From NCBI RefSeq assembly GCF_001305295.1, contig NZ_LJSI01000053.1, forward strand, positions 310,001 to 374,000: a stretch of DNA of 64,000 bases, read 5' to 3'. Below the pieces are notes generated by a model, which searched no databases, was not told where the DNA came from, and saw only the letters and a program-made list of their open reading frames with translations. The translations under genes were made by a program, and so were the position numbers. Of this stretch, positions 35,404-48,251 are shown one piece after another. Each line of letters begins with the position of its first letter. Position 1 is the stretch's first letter. Source of the stretch: Neptunomonas antarctica. GTDB lineage: Bacteria; Pseudomonadota; Gammaproteobacteria; Pseudomonadales; Balneatricaceae.

Positions 35404-36005
35404 GCAGTCAGACATTTAAAAATGCATTTCAGGGCTTTGATCCTAATAACCTGGACTTGAATGCAGCAGGCAATTGGCCTATTGGTATTAAAATTGTTGT
35501 TTATATCATAGTCATGTCCGTTGTCGTTTACGCGGGTATCCATTTTTATATCAGTGAGCAGCATACCCAGCTTGAGCGGGAAGTTCAGAAGGAAGTTCAG
35601 TACAAGCAGGAGTTTGAAAGTAAATCATTTCAGGTTGCCAATTTGGCTACGCTACGAAAACAGATGGAAGATGTTGAAGGGACGTTTTCGGAGTTACTGG
35701 GGCAGCTTCCGACTGACAAGGAGGTACCTGGTCTGCTTGAGGATATCAGTGATATTGGTAGGGCGGCGGGCTTGCAAATACAAGTTATTAAATTAGCGGG
35801 TGAGCGTAAAGAGAAGTTCTATATTGAACTACCTATTAATATAGAAGTTAAAGGGACATATCATCAAATGGGGCAGTTTGTAAGTGGCGTAGCCGCGATA
35901 AAACGTATCGTGACACTGCATGACTACACGCTGAAACCTACTGATGATGACATGCTGGAGATGGTTATCAGTGCTAAAACTTATCGTTATGATGATACTA
36001 AATAA
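35400..36005 (+). CDS. pilO: Type IV pilus assembly protein PilO
   Basis: Inner-membrane partner of PilN, 201 residues. There is a short N-terminal tail, one TM helix (~30-50, IKIVVYIIVMSVVVYAGIHF), a coiled coil (QLEREVQKEVQYKQEFESK) and a ferredoxin-like domain (VKGTYHQMGQFVSGVA). The start ATG overlaps the pilN TGA, and the last codons overlap the pilP start, so the three are translationally coupled. Confidence 0.95.
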   Translation: MSSQTFKNAFQGFDPNNLDLNAAGNWPIGIKIVVYIIVMSVVVYAGIHFYISEQHTQLEREVQKEVQYKQEFESKSFQVANLATLRKQMEDVEGTFSELLGQLPTDKEVPGLLEDISDIGRAAGLQIQVIKLAGERKEKFYIELPINIEVKGTYHQMGQFVSGVAAIKRIVTLHDYTLKPTDDDMLEMVISAKTYRYDDTK

Positions 36006-36555
36006 GCGTTCCTCCAGATGCCTGCAAGCGGCAGTTGTAGGAATAATGGTTAGTTTAGTGTCAGGGTGTATCTGGGTTGAAGATACGGCTGACTTGTCTA
36101 AATTTGTCTCGGATGTGCAGGCGAAACCTAAAGGGAAAATTGAGCCGCTGCCAACGTTCAAATCTTATAACAGTTTTGTTTATCAAGGGGCAAGCCTAAG
36201 AGACCCCTTCGAGCCATTGGTTCGCGTTGTTTCGACAGTAGCGAATTTTGAGCAGGATAATAATAGTTTACAGCCTGATCAAGACAGGCCGCGGAGCTAT
36301 CTGGAGCAGTTTTCATTCGATCAGCTATTAATGGTAGGAACGATTGGGAAAGCCGATGAAGACTTTTTTTGGGCACTGCTGCTTGATGATAATCACGAAA
36401 TACATCGCGTAAAAGTAGGAGATTATTTAGGACTGGATTTTGGTCGGGTAGTAGCTGTTTCTGATCAACAACTCGACGTGGTAGAAATTATATCGAATGG
36501 ACGGGGTGGATGGATGAAGCGCCCTAGAACTATTGAGTTAGCCGAGCAGAAATGA
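35992..36555 (+). CDS. pilP: Type IV pilus lipoprotein PilP
   Basis: Inner-membrane lipoprotein that links PilN/PilO to the PilQ secretin. Start 35992 (MILNKRSSRCLQAAVVG) is chosen because it gives a standard lipoprotein signal with the lipobox VSGC (Cys at about residue 26) and a length of 187; the ATG one codon earlier is equivalent. Downstream are a disordered linker (FVYQGASLRDPFEPLV) and the beta-sandwich HR domain (FSFDQLLMVGTIG, VKVGDYLGLDFGRVV). It overlaps the end of pilO by 14 bases. Confidence 0.95.
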   Translation: MILNKRSSRCLQAAVVGIMVSLVSGCIWVEDTADLSKFVSDVQAKPKGKIEPLPTFKSYNSFVYQGASLRDPFEPLVRVVSTVANFEQDNNSLQPDQDRPRSYLEQFSFDQLLMVGTIGKADEDFFWALLLDDNHEIHRVKVGDYLGLDFGRVVAVSDQQLDVVEIISNGRGGWMKRPRTIELAEQK

Positions 36556-36570
36556 GCGAAGGATAGAAAC

Positions 36571-38652
36571 ATGAATTATAATAATGCTTATCTTCAACCC
36601 CATAGCGCGGGGCTCTTCAACAGCGCCATAATAACGATTCTTTTGCTCATGCTGTTGGGTACGCTATCTCAACGTGTTTCAGCACAAGAGGTTGCCTTAC
36701 AGAAATCTTCTTTTGTTGCGTTGCCAGGTAATAAAATTGAGGTGAAATTAGACTTCGATTCAGCCCCTCCGGTACCTAAAGCTTATACGATCGATAGTCC
36801 TCCCCGGCTGGTACTGGATTTCTGGGGTGTGAACAATGAACTTGGAACAAAATCTGTCGATGTTAAATCGGGTGTTGTGGAGTCGCTTAGTTTTGCTCAG
36901 GGAAGTGGACGCTTACGTATCGTCACAAACCTGCATGAAATGACGAGCTATCGTACTTTTACTGAAGGTAACAGTTTGTTTGTCGTCTTTGGTGAAAAAC
37001 AAAATTCTGTAGCGGCGACGGGTACTCTAAAGAAAATGTCTGAAAAAAGATCATTGCTCGACGCGCATAATGATAAAACGCGTGTGCAGGGTATTGATTT
37101 TGAACGTGTTGATGGTGGTGTTGGGCGTGTCGTTATTACGCTTTCCGATGATCAGGCTGGATTGGATATTCAAGAAGAAGGTAATAATGTTGCTGTTAAT
37201 TTTTCAGGGGCAACATTATCAGCAGCATTACAGCAACGGGTAAATGTTCAGGACTTTGCGACACCTGTTATGTTTATTGATGCGATGGCCAGCGGACGAA
37301 ATACTACAGTACTTATCAAGCCAGGTGCTGAACCTTACGATTACATGGCTTATCAGACGGGAAATAAACTGATTCTGGATTTCAAACCGTTAACGCGGGC
37401 AGAAAAAGAAGAGGCCCAAAAAAATGATTTTCCTTACAGTGGTGAGAAAATAGACCTTAACTTCCAAAACGTGAGTGTTCGTTCGGTGTTGCAGATACTG
37501 GCCGAAGTCGCACAGTTAAATTTGGTTGTGGATGATGCTGTAGGCGGTGAAATCACATTACGATTAAAGCATGTTCCTTGGGACCAGGCGCTTGATATTG
37601 TAATGAAAACGCGCGGTTTGGATAAGCGTCAGGTAGGCAACGTGTTGCTGATTGCGCCCGCTGAAGATATAGCAGAACGTGAGCGTATTGAGTTGGAAAG
37701 CCAGAAGCAGGTGGAGGAGTTATCGCCGCTTAAAACTGATTATATTCAGGTTGATTATCGTAAAGCTTCTGAAATGAAATCCCGCATATATGAAGCAAAA
37801 TTAGTTTCAGAACGAGGCTTTATAGTCGCTGATGACCAGACAAATGTACTGATGGTGCGGGAAACGGCGACGCAGTTGGAAGAGATACGCAGGACGCTGC
37901 GCAAGTTTGACACAGAGGTCGCGCAGATAATGGTGGAGGCGCGTTTGGTGACGGCTTCTACCGACTTTAGCCGTGAACTGGGTATAACATGGGGGTTTGG
38001 TCGTGAAGGAAATAAATTCACTATAGGTGGAGCCGGTGCTACCGGTACTAATTTGCTTGCGAGCGGAGTAAGTCCGCTGAATGTTGATTTGGGTGTGGCT
38101 GGGAACTCTGCAATCCGCATAGGTTATGCGACAAGTGATTTTTTAATCTCTTCGGAGCTTTCTGCGCTGCAAAGTGAAGGTAAAGCTGAGATCATCTCTC
38201 AGCCTAAAATTATCACTACTAACGGCAAAGCCGCGCGGATTCAATCAGGACAACAGATCCCTTACCAGACGGTTGAAGATGGTGAGGTTAAAATTGAGTT
38301 CAAGGATGTCGTTCTGAGTTTGGATGTGACGCCTCAGCTTAATCCCGGTGACCGTATAACGCTCGATCTGAAAATCACTCAGGACTCGATAGGTGGGGTG
38401 GCAACAAATGGTGAGATTATTATTAATAATAATGAGCTTGAAACTTCTGTTGTTGTCAAAGATGGCGAAACTATTGTGCTGGGTGGAGTTTATAGTAACG
38501 AAGTGTCTGATGACGTTGATAAAACTCCCTTTTTCGGTGATTTGCCGGGCATAGGAGCACTGTTTCGTCAAACCAGAGTAAATGATAAAAAAGTGGAGCT
38601 GCTGATTTTCATAACACCTAAATTAATCAGAGAGTCTTTATCCGCAAAGTAG
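36571..38652 (+). CDS. pilQ: Type IV pilus secretin PilQ
   Basis: Outer-membrane channel through which the pilus exits. The 693 residues include a signal peptide (~1-38, ending RVSAQE), two AMIN peptidoglycan-binding domains (~40-270), a secretin/TonB N-terminal domain (~290-340, IDLNFQNVSVRSVLQILAEV), an N1/KH domain, and the secretin core (~440-690) with EIISQPKIITTNGKAARIQS and the final VELLIFITPKLI. Last of the five pil genes; aroK starts 16 bases downstream. In many relatives pilQ and aroK are co-transcribed. Confidence 0.97.
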   Translation: MNYNNAYLQPHSAGLFNSAIITILLLMLLGTLSQRVSAQEVALQKSSFVALPGNKIEVKLDFDSAPPVPKAYTIDSPPRLVLDFWGVNNELGTKSVDVKSGVVESLSFAQGSGRLRIVTNLHEMTSYRTFTEGNSLFVVFGEKQNSVAATGTLKKMSEKRSLLDAHNDKTRVQGIDFERVDGGVGRVVITLSDDQAGLDIQEEGNNVAVNFSGATLSAALQQRVNVQDFATPVMFIDAMASGRNTTVLIKPGAEPYDYMAYQTGNKLILDFKPLTRAEKEEAQKNDFPYSGEKIDLNFQNVSVRSVLQILAEVAQLNLVVDDAVGGEITLRLKHVPWDQALDIVMKTRGLDKRQVGNVLLIAPAEDIAERERIELESQKQVEELSPLKTDYIQVDYRKASEMKSRIYEAKLVSERGFIVADDQTNVLMVRETATQLEEIRRTLRKFDTEVAQIMVEARLVTASTDFSRELGITWGFGREGNKFTIGGAGATGTNLLASGVSPLNVDLGVAGNSAIRIGYATSDFLISSELSALQSEGKAEIISQPKIITTNGKAARIQSGQQIPYQTVEDGEVKIEFKDVVLSLDVTPQLNPGDRITLDLKITQDSIGGVATNGEIIINNNELETSVVVKDGETIVLGGVYSNEVSDDVDKTPFFGDLPGIGALFRQTRVNDKKVELLIFITPKLIRESLSAK

Positions 38653-38668
38653 TCGGAGTTAGGTCCGT

Positions 38669-39193
38669 TTGAATATATTTCTTATTGGTCCTATGGGTGC
38701 TGGAAAAAGCACTATAGGGCGTATGCTTTCTCAAGAGCTTGCTCTTGAATTTGTTGATGTTGATCGCGAGATAGAAGAGCGTGCAGGGGCAAACATACCC
38801 TGGATCTTCGATGTCGAAGGGGAAATCGGGTTCCGTGATCGTGAAGAAATGGTCGTAGATGATCTGACACAGAGCAATAATCAAGTATTGGCTACCGGCG
38901 GCGGTGCAGTGCTACGGGCAGCCAATCGTGCTTGTTTACAGAGCCGGGGGTTCGTGGTTTATTTGGATACATCTATCGAGCAACAGCTGGAACGGACCTC
39001 CAAAGACAAGAACAGGCCGCTGTTGCGGGCAGATAATCCTCAAGAAGTGCTTGAGAGGTTGATGGAAATCCGCGATCCGCTTTATCGATTAACATCAGAC
39101 TTGATAGTGAAAACAGACCGTAGGCATCCCCGTGGTGTCGTGTCAGATATCGTTAAACAACTAGTTCGTCAGGGTATTATCGCTGGCGACTAA
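38669..39193 (+). CDS. aroK: Shikimate kinase
   Basis: Phosphorylates shikimate at O3 with ATP, the fifth step of the shikimate pathway. The 174 residues match AroK (173 in E. coli). The start is TTG 38669 ([18 protein letters not shown]), with AGG 5 bases upstream and no suitable ATG. Visible are the P-loop GPMGAGKST, the shikimate-binding [18 protein letters not shown], Walker-B-like LATGGGAVL, and the lid-region Arg in KNRPLL. It lies between pilQ and aroB. Confidence 0.97.
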   Translation: MNIFLIGPMGAGKSTIGRMLSQELALEFVDVDREIEERAGANIPWIFDVEGEIGFRDREEMVVDDLTQSNNQVLATGGGAVLRAANRACLQSRGFVVYLDTSIEQQLERTSKDKNRPLLRADNPQEVLERLMEIRDPLYRLTSDLIVKTDRRHPRGVVSDIVKQLVRQGIIAGD

Positions 39194-39216
39194 CCTAGTA
39201 AATCGGAGCTGGTGTC

Positions 39217-40284
39217 TTGCAATCCTTAATGGTTGATCTTGGTGAACGTTCGTACCCTATTTATATTGGTCAAAATATTATATCCGCCGAGCTGATTAAA
39301 CCTTTTATAAAAGGAAATCAGGTTATGGTGGTAACTAATGAAACTATAGCGCCTTTATATCTGGATTCTTTTCTAAGCAACTTGTCAGGATATACAGTGG
39401 ATGTCACTGTGTTGCCTGATGGTGAATCTTACAAAGATTTGAATCACCTTAATTTAATTTTTGATGAGTTACTTAAGTGTAAACACAACCGTACGACAAC
39501 ACTGATTGCTCTGGGTGGTGGTGTTGTAGGTGATATGACAGGCTTTGCAGCAGCTAGTTATCAGCGCGGTGTTGATTTTATTCAAGTCCCTACCACCTTA
39601 TTGTCGCAGGTCGATTCCTCTGTCGGTGGTAAAACAGGTGTTAATCACTCTTTAGGCAAAAATATGATAGGGGCTTTTTATCAGCCTCAATTGGTGGTCG
39701 CGGATATTTCTGTGTTTGCTACCTTGCCTGATTGTGAGTTCTCAGCAGGTCTTGCTGAAGTGATTAAATATGGTTTGATTTATGATTACTCTTTTTTCTG
39801 TTGGCTTGAAGAAAATATTGAATTATTGGTCGCACGTGATGCGGATACTCTCATGCGCGCTGTTTATCGTTCGTGTGAGATAAAGGCAGAAATTGTTGCT
39901 CAGGACGAAAAAGAAGGAGGGATTCGTGCCTGGCTGAATCTAGGGCATACTTTTGGGCATGCAATAGAAACACACCAGGGCTACGGTAATTGGTTGCATG
40001 GTGAGGCCGTTGCCGCCGGGAGCATGATGGCGTTGGCGCTATCATCGAAAATGGGATGGTTGCCTGTTGATGATATGCAGCGAGCACGCCAGCTTTTTGA
40101 AAAAGCAAAGTTGCCGGTGGTTCCTCCTGCTAATATGACAGCGGCGGACTTTATGGATCTAATGCTGGTCGATAAAAAAGTACTGAACGGCCAATTACGT
40201 TTAGTTCTTTTAACGGCATTAGGGGAGGGGGTAGTGACGGCTGATTATTCTAAAGATAAACTGATGGATGTGTTAAACGCCTGA
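39217..40284 (+). CDS. aroB: 3-dehydroquinate synthase
   Basis: Converts DAHP to 3-dehydroquinate with NAD+ and zinc, the second step of the shikimate pathway. The 355 residues are close to E. coli AroB (362). It starts at TTG 39217 ([18 protein letters not shown]), in line with family N-termini; GGAG is 9 bases upstream. Conserved blocks are [39 protein letters not shown], the zinc ligand Glu in LAEVIKYG, and the zinc His residues in [11 protein letters not shown] and [10 protein letters not shown]. It is followed closely by damX. Confidence 0.97.
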   Translation: MQSLMVDLGERSYPIYIGQNIISAELIKPFIKGNQVMVVTNETIAPLYLDSFLSNLSGYTVDVTVLPDGESYKDLNHLNLIFDELLKCKHNRTTTLIALGGGVVGDMTGFAAASYQRGVDFIQVPTTLLSQVDSSVGGKTGVNHSLGKNMIGAFYQPQLVVADISVFATLPDCEFSAGLAEVIKYGLIYDYSFFCWLEENIELLVARDADTLMRAVYRSCEIKAEIVAQDEKEGGIRAWLNLGHTFGHAIETHQGYGNWLHGEAVAAGSMMALALSSKMGWLPVDDMQRARQLFEKAKLPVVPPANMTAADFMDLMLVDKKVLNGQLRLVLLTALGEGVVTADYSKDKLMDVLNA

Positions 40285-40300
40285 TCCGGGCATTGAGTGG

Positions 40301-41917
40301 ATGGAATCAATGAGTCAACAATTCTACTTCGAGCCGCCCAGTCGTATGCAACTGGCCGATAAAATGGCCCATTTGCTAAGGTATTCTGATTTTCTGATTG
40401 TTATTGCCGGCCCTGAAGGTAGTGGTAAAAGCTCAGTTACACAAAGATTAGCATTAGTTGCCCGAACGCCGGATATTCATCAGATAATAGTGACGCTAGA
40501 AGGCGAAACAGATGCCCTTCAGCTTGCTCGCCAATGCGCAAAATTAGTGTCAGATGAGTATGCAGATGGACTGGATCCGTTAACTATTTTGCATAACCAG
40601 AGCCGGGCTTTGCACGACGTGGGTCAGCACTTATTGATTGTTATCGATAATGCCGAGTGGCTGAATGACGAGGCCGTCGAGTTATTGGCTGGATTGCTGG
40701 TGTCAGGGACCGGCAAGCCAAAAATTGTATTATGCGGCGAAGATTCGCTGGTGAGTCGTTTAACCTCCCTGAGTCTATATGAGCTATTGGAAGGGCGGTT
40801 GCATCTTGAACGGCTGAACCCTTTTACGGAAGATGAGGCAAAAGAGTTTTTGTCGCTTAGATTTTCGGCACAGCAGGATCTTAATAAGCAAGAGTTGAGA
40901 AGTATTTATAGTGTCTCTGGCGGATATCCTGGGCGGTTAACATCAGCAGCCTCTGAACTGTATCGTTCGGGTCGTGTGGTTGCCAGAGCATCGATATTAC
41001 CGTTACCAATACCTCATATTGTAGGGATTAGTTTGGTGCTTTTAGGTGTGCTTTCTGTTTCATTGTGGAAGGTCCTGCAAGATGATAATACGTTGGTTGA
41101 GCCGCAAGTTGTAGATGGGCGCGTATCTGTCCCTCTTAATGTGAGTGTCGACCCTACTGTAGAATCAGATAGCCGCTCAGAGTCAATTAATGAGATGCAG
41201 AGTGCGTTGTCTAAGCTGTTGGCTGATCAGGAGCAGGTGTTGCGCAAAGAGTCTGTGTTGGAAGGGCGTGCATCAGTAGAAAATCAGCCGGATGTTGATC
41301 GTGTCGTGCTTGCGATGCCTGTTTTATCTGCAGAAACTAAAGAAGAAGTAATTGAATCACCTGCGCTGATAAATGACGCTACTCCGGTCATAGTTGAAGA
41401 GGACGTAGTGGCATTCAATAAAGTAGAACCTGATGTTGTTCCTGAGCCCAAGAGAGTAGTTGCTGATAAAGCCGAGATTAAGGCTGTTACGCAGCCTGAA
41501 ATTGTAGCTCCGCCGAAACAGGTTGTTGTAGCACCTGTTAAAGCGGCTCCTGTTAAAGCAGCCCCCGTTAAAACTGCCTCGGCCAAAGTAACCACAGGAT
41601 CGCAGCCAGACGCGAGTCAATGGCTTAAAGAGGATCAGTTGTTAACCTGGCCTTCTTCTGGCTATACATTACAAGTGCTGGGCGCTCGTTCCGAGGAAAG
41701 TATTGTTAGGTTTATGACGTCTTTAAGTAGCAGGGATAAACTCTATTACTTCAATACGCTGTATAAGAACGGGCCTTGGCATGTTGTTGTTTACGGGCAA
41801 TATGCCAATCGGGCTGCTGCAAACCGAGCGATAAATTCCTTGCCTCCGGATTTGAAAAAACTTAAACCCTGGGCACGGAGCATTGGTGGTGTACAGCAGG
41901 ACATCAAGAAGAAATAG
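40301..41917 (+). CDS. damX: DamX-like protein: AAA ATPase domain, TM helix, SPOR domain
   Basis: Septal-ring protein of 538 residues. The N-terminal AAA_22-type ATPase (~1-230) has Walker A GPEGSGKSSVTQR (~residue 37) and Walker B HLLIVIDNAEWL. One TM helix (~243-262, HIVGISLVLLGVLSVSLW) is followed by a long periplasmic linker rich in Val, Ala, Pro and Lys. The C-terminal SPOR domain (~440-538, YTLQVLGARSEESIVRFM and WHVVVYGQYANRAAA) binds septal glycan. The position after aroKB matches E. coli damX. The linker contains four 15-bp tandem units (41531-41590). A strong terminator follows. Confidence 0.88.
   Translation: MESMSQQFYFEPPSRMQLADKMAHLLRYSDFLIVIAGPEGSGKSSVTQRLALVARTPDIHQIIVTLEGETDALQLARQCAKLVSDEYADGLDPLTILHNQSRALHDVGQHLLIVIDNAEWLNDEAVELLAGLLVSGTGKPKIVLCGEDSLVSRLTSLSLYELLEGRLHLERLNPFTEDEAKEFLSLRFSAQQDLNKQELRSIYSVSGGYPGRLTSAASELYRSGRVVARASILPLPIPHIVGISLVLLGVLSVSLWKVLQDDNTLVEPQVVDGRVSVPLNVSVDPTVESDSRSESINEMQSALSKLLADQEQVLRKESVLEGRASVENQPDVDRVVLAMPVLSAETKEEVIESPALINDATPVIVEEDVVAFNKVEPDVVPEPKRVVADKAEIKAVTQPEIVAPPKQVVVAPVKAAPVKAAPVKTASAKVTTGSQPDASQWLKEDQLLTWPSSGYTLQVLGARSEESIVRFMTSLSSRDKLYYFNTLYKNGPWHVVVYGQYANRAAANRAINSLPPDLKKLKPWARSIGGVQQDIKKK
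41531..41590 (+). repeat. Four 15-bp in-frame tandem repeats in damX linker
   Basis: Units at 41531, 41546, 41561 and 41576 encode APVKA, APVKA, APVKT and ASAKV. They are graded copies, the first two nearly identical at DNA level. Confidence 0.92.
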
Positions 41918-41950
41918 GTTTTTCTTCATATAAAAACAGTAAATAGTGTT

Positions 41951-41978
41951 AAAAAAACGGCTTTTTGCCGTTTTTTTT
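41951..41978 (+). terminator. Terminator of the pilM-damX operon
   Basis: A7-CGGC-TTTTT-GCCG-T8 forms an 11-bp stem including the A/T pairs, with a 5-base loop and a long T-tract, 33 bases after the damX stop. It closes the pil-aro-damX operon before gltB. Confidence 0.95.
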
Positions 41979-42133
41979 GTGCCTGGGCAAAGGGTAATCG
42001 GCTTAATATTTGTCCCGGAAGGTGTCTGTGTGTAGAATGTTCTCCCTTTTTGCCTGCCAAGAAAATGTTCAGTCGAAAAGGTATATTGTTAAGCCTTTGT
42101 TTTTTTAAAGAACTTTTTTAAGTGAGAATGACT

Positions 42134-45100
42134 ATGAGCACAGGTCTGTATCGCCCCGGTGAGTTTAAGGATAACTGTGGCTTTGGTTTGATGGCGCAGC
42201 TAGAAGGTATAGCCAGTCATGACCTTTTGCAAAAGGCAATGGGTGCCCTCGCCTGCATGACCCATCGTGGCGGTATCGCTGCCGATGGAAAAACCGGTGA
42301 TGGTTGCGGTTTGTTAATGCAAAAGCCTGATGGTTTTATGCGTGCAGTCGCTAAAAGTGAACTCAATATTGTGTTGGGAGAGCAGTATGCCATCGGCATG
42401 GTGTTTCTATCCCAAGATTCCGCATTGGCTGAATTGTCCCGTGCTGCGTTAAATAAAGAGTTAGATGACCAAGGTCTTGTCGTAAAAGGATGGCGCGTTG
42501 TGCCAACAGATGAGAGCTGTCTGGGGCCTATTGCTAAAGATACATTGCCACGAATTGAACAGGTGTTTATAGAATCTGCGGGTAAAACCGAACGTGATTT
42601 TGGTATCAGTCTGTTTATTGCACGCCGCAAAGCTGAGATTACATTGTCTGCTGATGGTGATTTCTATATCTGTAGTTTGTCAGATAAGGTTCTTTCCTAT
42701 AAAGGCCTGACAATGCCTGTTGATTTGCCGGTCTTTTATAAAGATCTCGCAGATGAGCGTTTGGAAACAGCTGTCTGTACTTATCACCAACGATTTTCTA
42801 CGAATACAGCACCGCGTTGGCCTCTGGCGCAACCGTTCCGTTTCCTTGCTCATAATGGTGAAATTAATACCATTGAAGGTAATCGTAACTGGGCGCGTGC
42901 TCGTTCGCGTAAATTTTCGACGGACTTGTTGCCCGATCTTGAGGCATTGCAACCGATTGTAAATACTACCGGTTCTGACTCTTCCAGCATGGATAACATG
43001 TTGGAGTTCCTCATGGTCGGTGGGGTGGATATCTATCGAGCTGTTCGCATGATTATCCCGCCAGCCTGGCAGAACGTGGATACGATGGATACGGAGTTGC
43101 GTGCTTTCTACGAATATAACTCTATGCACATGGAGCCGTGGGACGGTCCGGCAGGTATGGTAATGACGGATGGTCGATTTGCTGTATGTATGCTTGACCG
43201 TAACGGTTTGCGTCCTTCACGTTGGGTAATTACGAAGCAGGGCTATATTTGTACAGCGTCTGAAATTGGTGTGTTTGATTATAAACCAGAAGATATCATC
43301 TCTCAGGGGCAGGTAGGACCGGGGCAGATTTTTGCAATCGATACAGTAACGGGTGAAGTCCTGCACACGGCTGATATTGATAACCGTCTGAAAAAAGCAC
43401 AACCTTACAAAAAATGGCTAAGGGAAAATGCGCTGCGTCTTGAGCAGACGATGAACCTGAGTGAAGAGTCTCGGTCTTTCCGTGATATGCCGCCTGAAGA
43501 AGTCAAAAGGTACATGAAAATGTTCCAGGTGACTTTTGAAGAACGTGATCATGTTATCCGTCCACTCGGTGAGTCTGGTATGGAAGCCGTAGGTTCTATG
43601 GGTGACGATAAGCCAATGGCTGTTTTGTCCAGTCGTGTCCGTTCTCCCTATGATTATTTCCGTCAGCAGTTTGCCCAGGTTACTAATCCGCCGATAGACC
43701 CTTTGCGTGAAGCGATCGTGATGTCACTGGAAACCTGTATTGGTGCTGAGCAGAATATTTTTGAAGAAGGGCCGGAACATGCCCGACGCGTCATTCTGAC
43801 ATCGCCGGTATTATCTGCCTCAAAATTTCGTCGCCTGCGTGACAATAAAGTGTCCGGCTTTGAGGTGATAACGATAGATCTGAATTATGATCCGGCTCAG
43901 ATGAACCTCAAAGAAGCGCTGATTTCAGTCACTGAACAGGCTGAACAGGCCGTACGTAATGGTAAGGTTATTCTGATTCTGTCCGATGCTAAGATCGAGC
44001 AGGGTAAGTTACCTATTCATGCGTCTATGGCGACAGGGGCTGTGCATCATCGTCTGGTAGATACGGGATTACGTTGTGATGCCAATATTGTTGTTGAGAC
44101 AGCTACTGTCAGAGATCCGCATCATTTTGCAGTTCTGTTTGGCTTTGGTGCAACAGCGGTTTACCCGTTCCTTGCGTACCGGGTGCTTAAGGACCTATGC
44201 GCATCAGGTGAAATTCTTTTAGAGCCACTAGACAGCCATGAAAACTATCGTAAAGGTATCAATAAAGGCCTGATGAAAATCCTCTCAAAAATGGGGATTT
44301 CTACCATAGCATCGTACCGGGGTGCGCAACTGTTTGAAGCCATTGGTCTGAGCTCTGAGATTGTAAGTCAATGTTTTAAAGGCGTGAGTAGCCGTATTGA
44401 AGGCGCACGTTTTGAAGACTTTGAATATGAACAATCACTGTTGGCAAAAGAAGCCTGGACGGCACGTAAGCCTATTCAGCAGGGCGGCTTGTTAAAATAT
44501 ATGCCTGGTGGCGAATATCACGCTTATAATCCTGATGTAGTGCGGACTATTCATGAAGCGGTAGAAAGTGGTGATCCTGCTAAATATCAGTTATATGCTG
44601 ACTTGGTAAACAACCGTGGTGTGGCAACCCTGCGTGATATGCTGGCGTTAAAAAAAGATGTGAAGCCAATATCGCTTGATCAGGTAGAACCGATAGAAGC
44701 CATTCTAAAACGGTTTGATTCTGCAGCCATGTCACTGGGTGCTCTGTCACCAGAAGCCCATGAATCATTAGCGGTTGCCATGAATGAGTTGGGTGGTCGT
44801 TCTAACTCGGGTGAAGGTGGAGAAGATCCTGCCCGTCATGGCACCATGAAACGCTCAAAAATCAAACAGATTGCATCAGGTCGATTTGGTGTAACACCAG
44901 AGTACCTGATGAGTGCAGATGTTTTGCAGATCAAGGTTGCTCAGGGCGCTAAACCCGGTGAAGGTGGACAGTTGCCGGGTGGTAAAGTAAATGAGCTGAT
45001 TGCTCGCTTACGTTACTCGGTGCCGGGTGTAACACTGATTTCACCGCCGCCTCATCATGATATTTACTCGATTGAAGATTTGGCACAGCTGATTTTCGAT

Positions 45101-46591
45101 TTAAAACAAATTAACCCTGAAGCTCTGGTCTCGGTAAAGCTGGTTTCACGTCCAGGCGTGGGTACCATTGCCTGTGGTGTGGCTAAAGCATACGCTGACT
45201 TGATTACTATCTCAGGATACGATGGCGGTACAGCGGCATCGCCGATCACCTCGATTCACCATGCCGGTTCCCCTTGGGAATTAGGTCTATCCGATGCGCA
45301 TCAATCGTTACGTGGTAACCATCTGCGTGGCAAAATCCGCCTGCAAACAGACGGTGGGCTGAAAACAGGTCTGGATGTTGTTAAAGCGGCAATGTTAGGT
45401 GCTGAGAGCTTCGGTTTTGGTACCATGCCAATGGTGGCTTTAGGCTGTAAATACCTGCGTATCTGTCATTTGAATAACTGTGCAACCGGTGTGGCGACAC
45501 AAAATGAACAACTACGTGAAGATTACTTCCGTGGTACGGTTGAAATGGTCAAAAACTTCTTCCGCTTCGTGGCTGAGGAAACGCGTCAATGGATGGCTCA
45601 GATGGGTGTTCGTACGCTGGAGGAGCTGGTGGGGCGTGTAGACCTGCTGGAAGCTATCGAAGGACATACGCCTAAACAGCGTAATCTGGACTTAAGCCCG
45701 ATTATCAGTGATGGCGGTGTACCTGCTGAATATCCGCAGACGTGTCAGCAGCCGCGCAATGAACCTTATGATAAAGGCGCGTTAAATACGCAAATGCTTG
45801 AGTTATCATTGCACAGCATCGAAAAGAAAACCGGTGGCGAGTGGCAACTGACGATTACAAACTGTGATCGCTCTGTGGGTGCCCGTACTTCGGGTGTCAT
45901 TGCGAAGCAGCATGGTAATCTGGGTATGTGTGGTCAGCAGCTCACGTTCCACTTTAAAGGTCATGCTGGTCAGTCATTTGGTGTGTGGAATGCCGGTGGT
46001 CAGGATCTTATCCTGGAAGGTGATGCCAACGACTACGTCGGTAAAGGCATGGCGGGTGGTAAGATTGTGATCAAACCGTTTAGTGCTGCGACGTTCAAAT
46101 CGAATGAAACCGCGATCATGGGGAATACCTGTTTGTACGGTGCAACCGGCGGTAAGCTGTTTGCGGCAGGCCGTGCGGGTGAGCGTTTTGCAGTGCGTAA
46201 CTCTGGTTGTCACGCTGTCGTTGAAGGTGCCGGTGATCACTGTTGCGAATATATGACAGGCGGTCTGGTGACTATTCTGGGTGCAACCGGTTACAACTTC
46301 GGTGCAGGGATGACCGGTGGTTTTGCTTATGTGTTGGATATGAGTAATACCTTTGTGGATAAGTACAACCACGAATTGGTTGAGATTCATCGTGTTCATA
46401 CTGAACATATGGAAGCCTATAAAAACCATTTACGCTCAGTCATCATTGAGTTTACCAATGAAACAGGCAGTGCCTGGGGTCAGGAAATTGTCGATAATTT
46501 TGATGATTATATTGGTCGTTTCTGGATGGTTAAGCCAAAAGCGGCAGGCATTACTGATTTGCTGAATAGTGTTCGTAGGCGCCCTGAATAA
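42134..46591 (+). CDS. gltB: Glutamate synthase (NADPH) large subunit
   Basis: Transfers the glutamine amide to 2-oxoglutarate to make two glutamates. The ATG at 42134 ([18 protein letters not shown]) is chosen by family alignment; the frame also opens at GTG 42122. The 1485 residues match the alpha subunit. After propeptide removal Cys15 becomes the catalytic N-terminal nucleophile of the class II amidotransferase domain. The central and FMN domains follow, with the FMN-site signature [20 protein letters not shown] and, near residue 1104, the 3Fe-4S cysteines in [17 protein letters not shown]-terminal GXGXG beta-helix has repeated Gly-rich turns ([19 protein letters not shown]). gltD is next. 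Confidence 0.98.
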   Translation: MSTGLYRPGEFKDNCGFGLMAQLEGIASHDLLQKAMGALACMTHRGGIAADGKTGDGCGLLMQKPDGFMRAVAKSELNIVLGEQYAIGMVFLSQDSALAELSRAALNKELDDQGLVVKGWRVVPTDESCLGPIAKDTLPRIEQVFIESAGKTERDFGISLFIARRKAEITLSADGDFYICSLSDKVLSYKGLTMPVDLPVFYKDLADERLETAVCTYHQRFSTNTAPRWPLAQPFRFLAHNGEINTIEGNRNWARARSRKFSTDLLPDLEALQPIVNTTGSDSSSMDNMLEFLMVGGVDIYRAVRMIIPPAWQNVDTMDTELRAFYEYNSMHMEPWDGPAGMVMTDGRFAVCMLDRNGLRPSRWVITKQGYICTASEIGVFDYKPEDIISQGQVGPGQIFAIDTVTGEVLHTADIDNRLKKAQPYKKWLRENALRLEQTMNLSEESRSFRDMPPEEVKRYMKMFQVTFEERDHVIRPLGESGMEAVGSMGDDKPMAVLSSRVRSPYDYFRQQFAQVTNPPIDPLREAIVMSLETCIGAEQNIFEEGPEHARRVILTSPVLSASKFRRLRDNKVSGFEVITIDLNYDPAQMNLKEALISVTEQAEQAVRNGKVILILSDAKIEQGKLPIHASMATGAVHHRLVDTGLRCDANIVVETATVRDPHHFAVLFGFGATAVYPFLAYRVLKDLCASGEILLEPLDSHENYRKGINKGLMKILSKMGISTIASYRGAQLFEAIGLSSEIVSQCFKGVSSRIEGARFEDFEYEQSLLAKEAWTARKPIQQGGLLKYMPGGEYHAYNPDVVRTIHEAVESGDPAKYQLYADLVNNRGVATLRDMLALKKDVKPISLDQVEPIEAILKRFDSAAMSLGALSPEAHESLAVAMNELGGRSNSGEGGEDPARHGTMKRSKIKQIASGRFGVTPEYLMSADVLQIKVAQGAKPGEGGQLPGGKVNELIARLRYSVPGVTLISPPPHHDIYSIEDLAQLIFDLKQINPEALVSVKLVSRPGVGTIACGVAKAYADLITISGYDGGTAASPITSIHHAGSPWELGLSDAHQSLRGNHLRGKIRLQTDGGLKTGLDVVKAAMLGAESFGFGTMPMVALGCKYLRICHLNNCATGVATQNEQLREDYFRGTVEMVKNFFRFVAEETRQWMAQMGVRTLEELVGRVDLLEAIEGHTPKQRNLDLSPIISDGGVPAEYPQTCQQPRNEPYDKGALNTQMLELSLHSIEKKTGGEWQLTITNCDRSVGARTSGVIAKQHGNLGMCGQQLTFHFKGHAGQSFGVWNAGGQDLILEGDANDYVGKGMAGGKIVIKPFSAATFKSNETAIMGNTCLYGATGGKLFAAGRAGERFAVRNSGCHAVVEGAGDHCCEYMTGGLVTILGATGYNFGAGMTGGFAYVLDMSNTFVDKYNHELVEIHRVHTEHMEAYKNHLRSVIIEFTNETGSAWGQEIVDNFDDYIGRFWMVKPKAAGITDLLNSVRRRPE

Positions 46592-46616
46592 CAGGTTTCG
46601 TAGCGATAAAGTTTAA

Positions 46617-48086
<1,470 letters not shown>

Positions 48087-48145
48087 ATGCTTCGAGTACA
48101 TTCGTAGGCACGTTAATACGAATTTGTATGTAAGCATTAGTAAAT

Positions 48146-48175
48146 AAAAAGGCCGCTGATATCAGCGGCCTTTTT
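48146..48175. terminator. gltBD terminator
   Basis: A5-GGCCGCTGAT/ATCAGCGGCC-T5: a perfect 20-bp palindrome flanked by A- and T-tracts, 60 bases after the gltD stop. Confidence 0.95.
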
Positions 48176-48202
48176 ATGTTCTGGGTCCTGAATTAGCGAC
48201 CC

Positions 48203-48234
48203 CTCCTCACTAAAGTAGTTACTTAAATGAGGAG
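48203..48234 (-). terminator. Hairpin downstream of putP
   Basis: CTCCTCA (48203-48209) and TGAGGAG (48228-48234), with an inner AAGTA/TACTT pairing (48213-48224), form a nested stem 18 bases past the putP stop on the minus strand. No clear T-tract. Confidence 0.5.
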
Positions 48235-48251
48235 AGCAGAGGGCTTACCTA

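Noticed and set aside
41284-41595. Low-complexity Thr/Ala/Gly-rich frame antisense to damX
   Set aside because: Mirrors the repetitive APVKA linker of damX and has no independent support.
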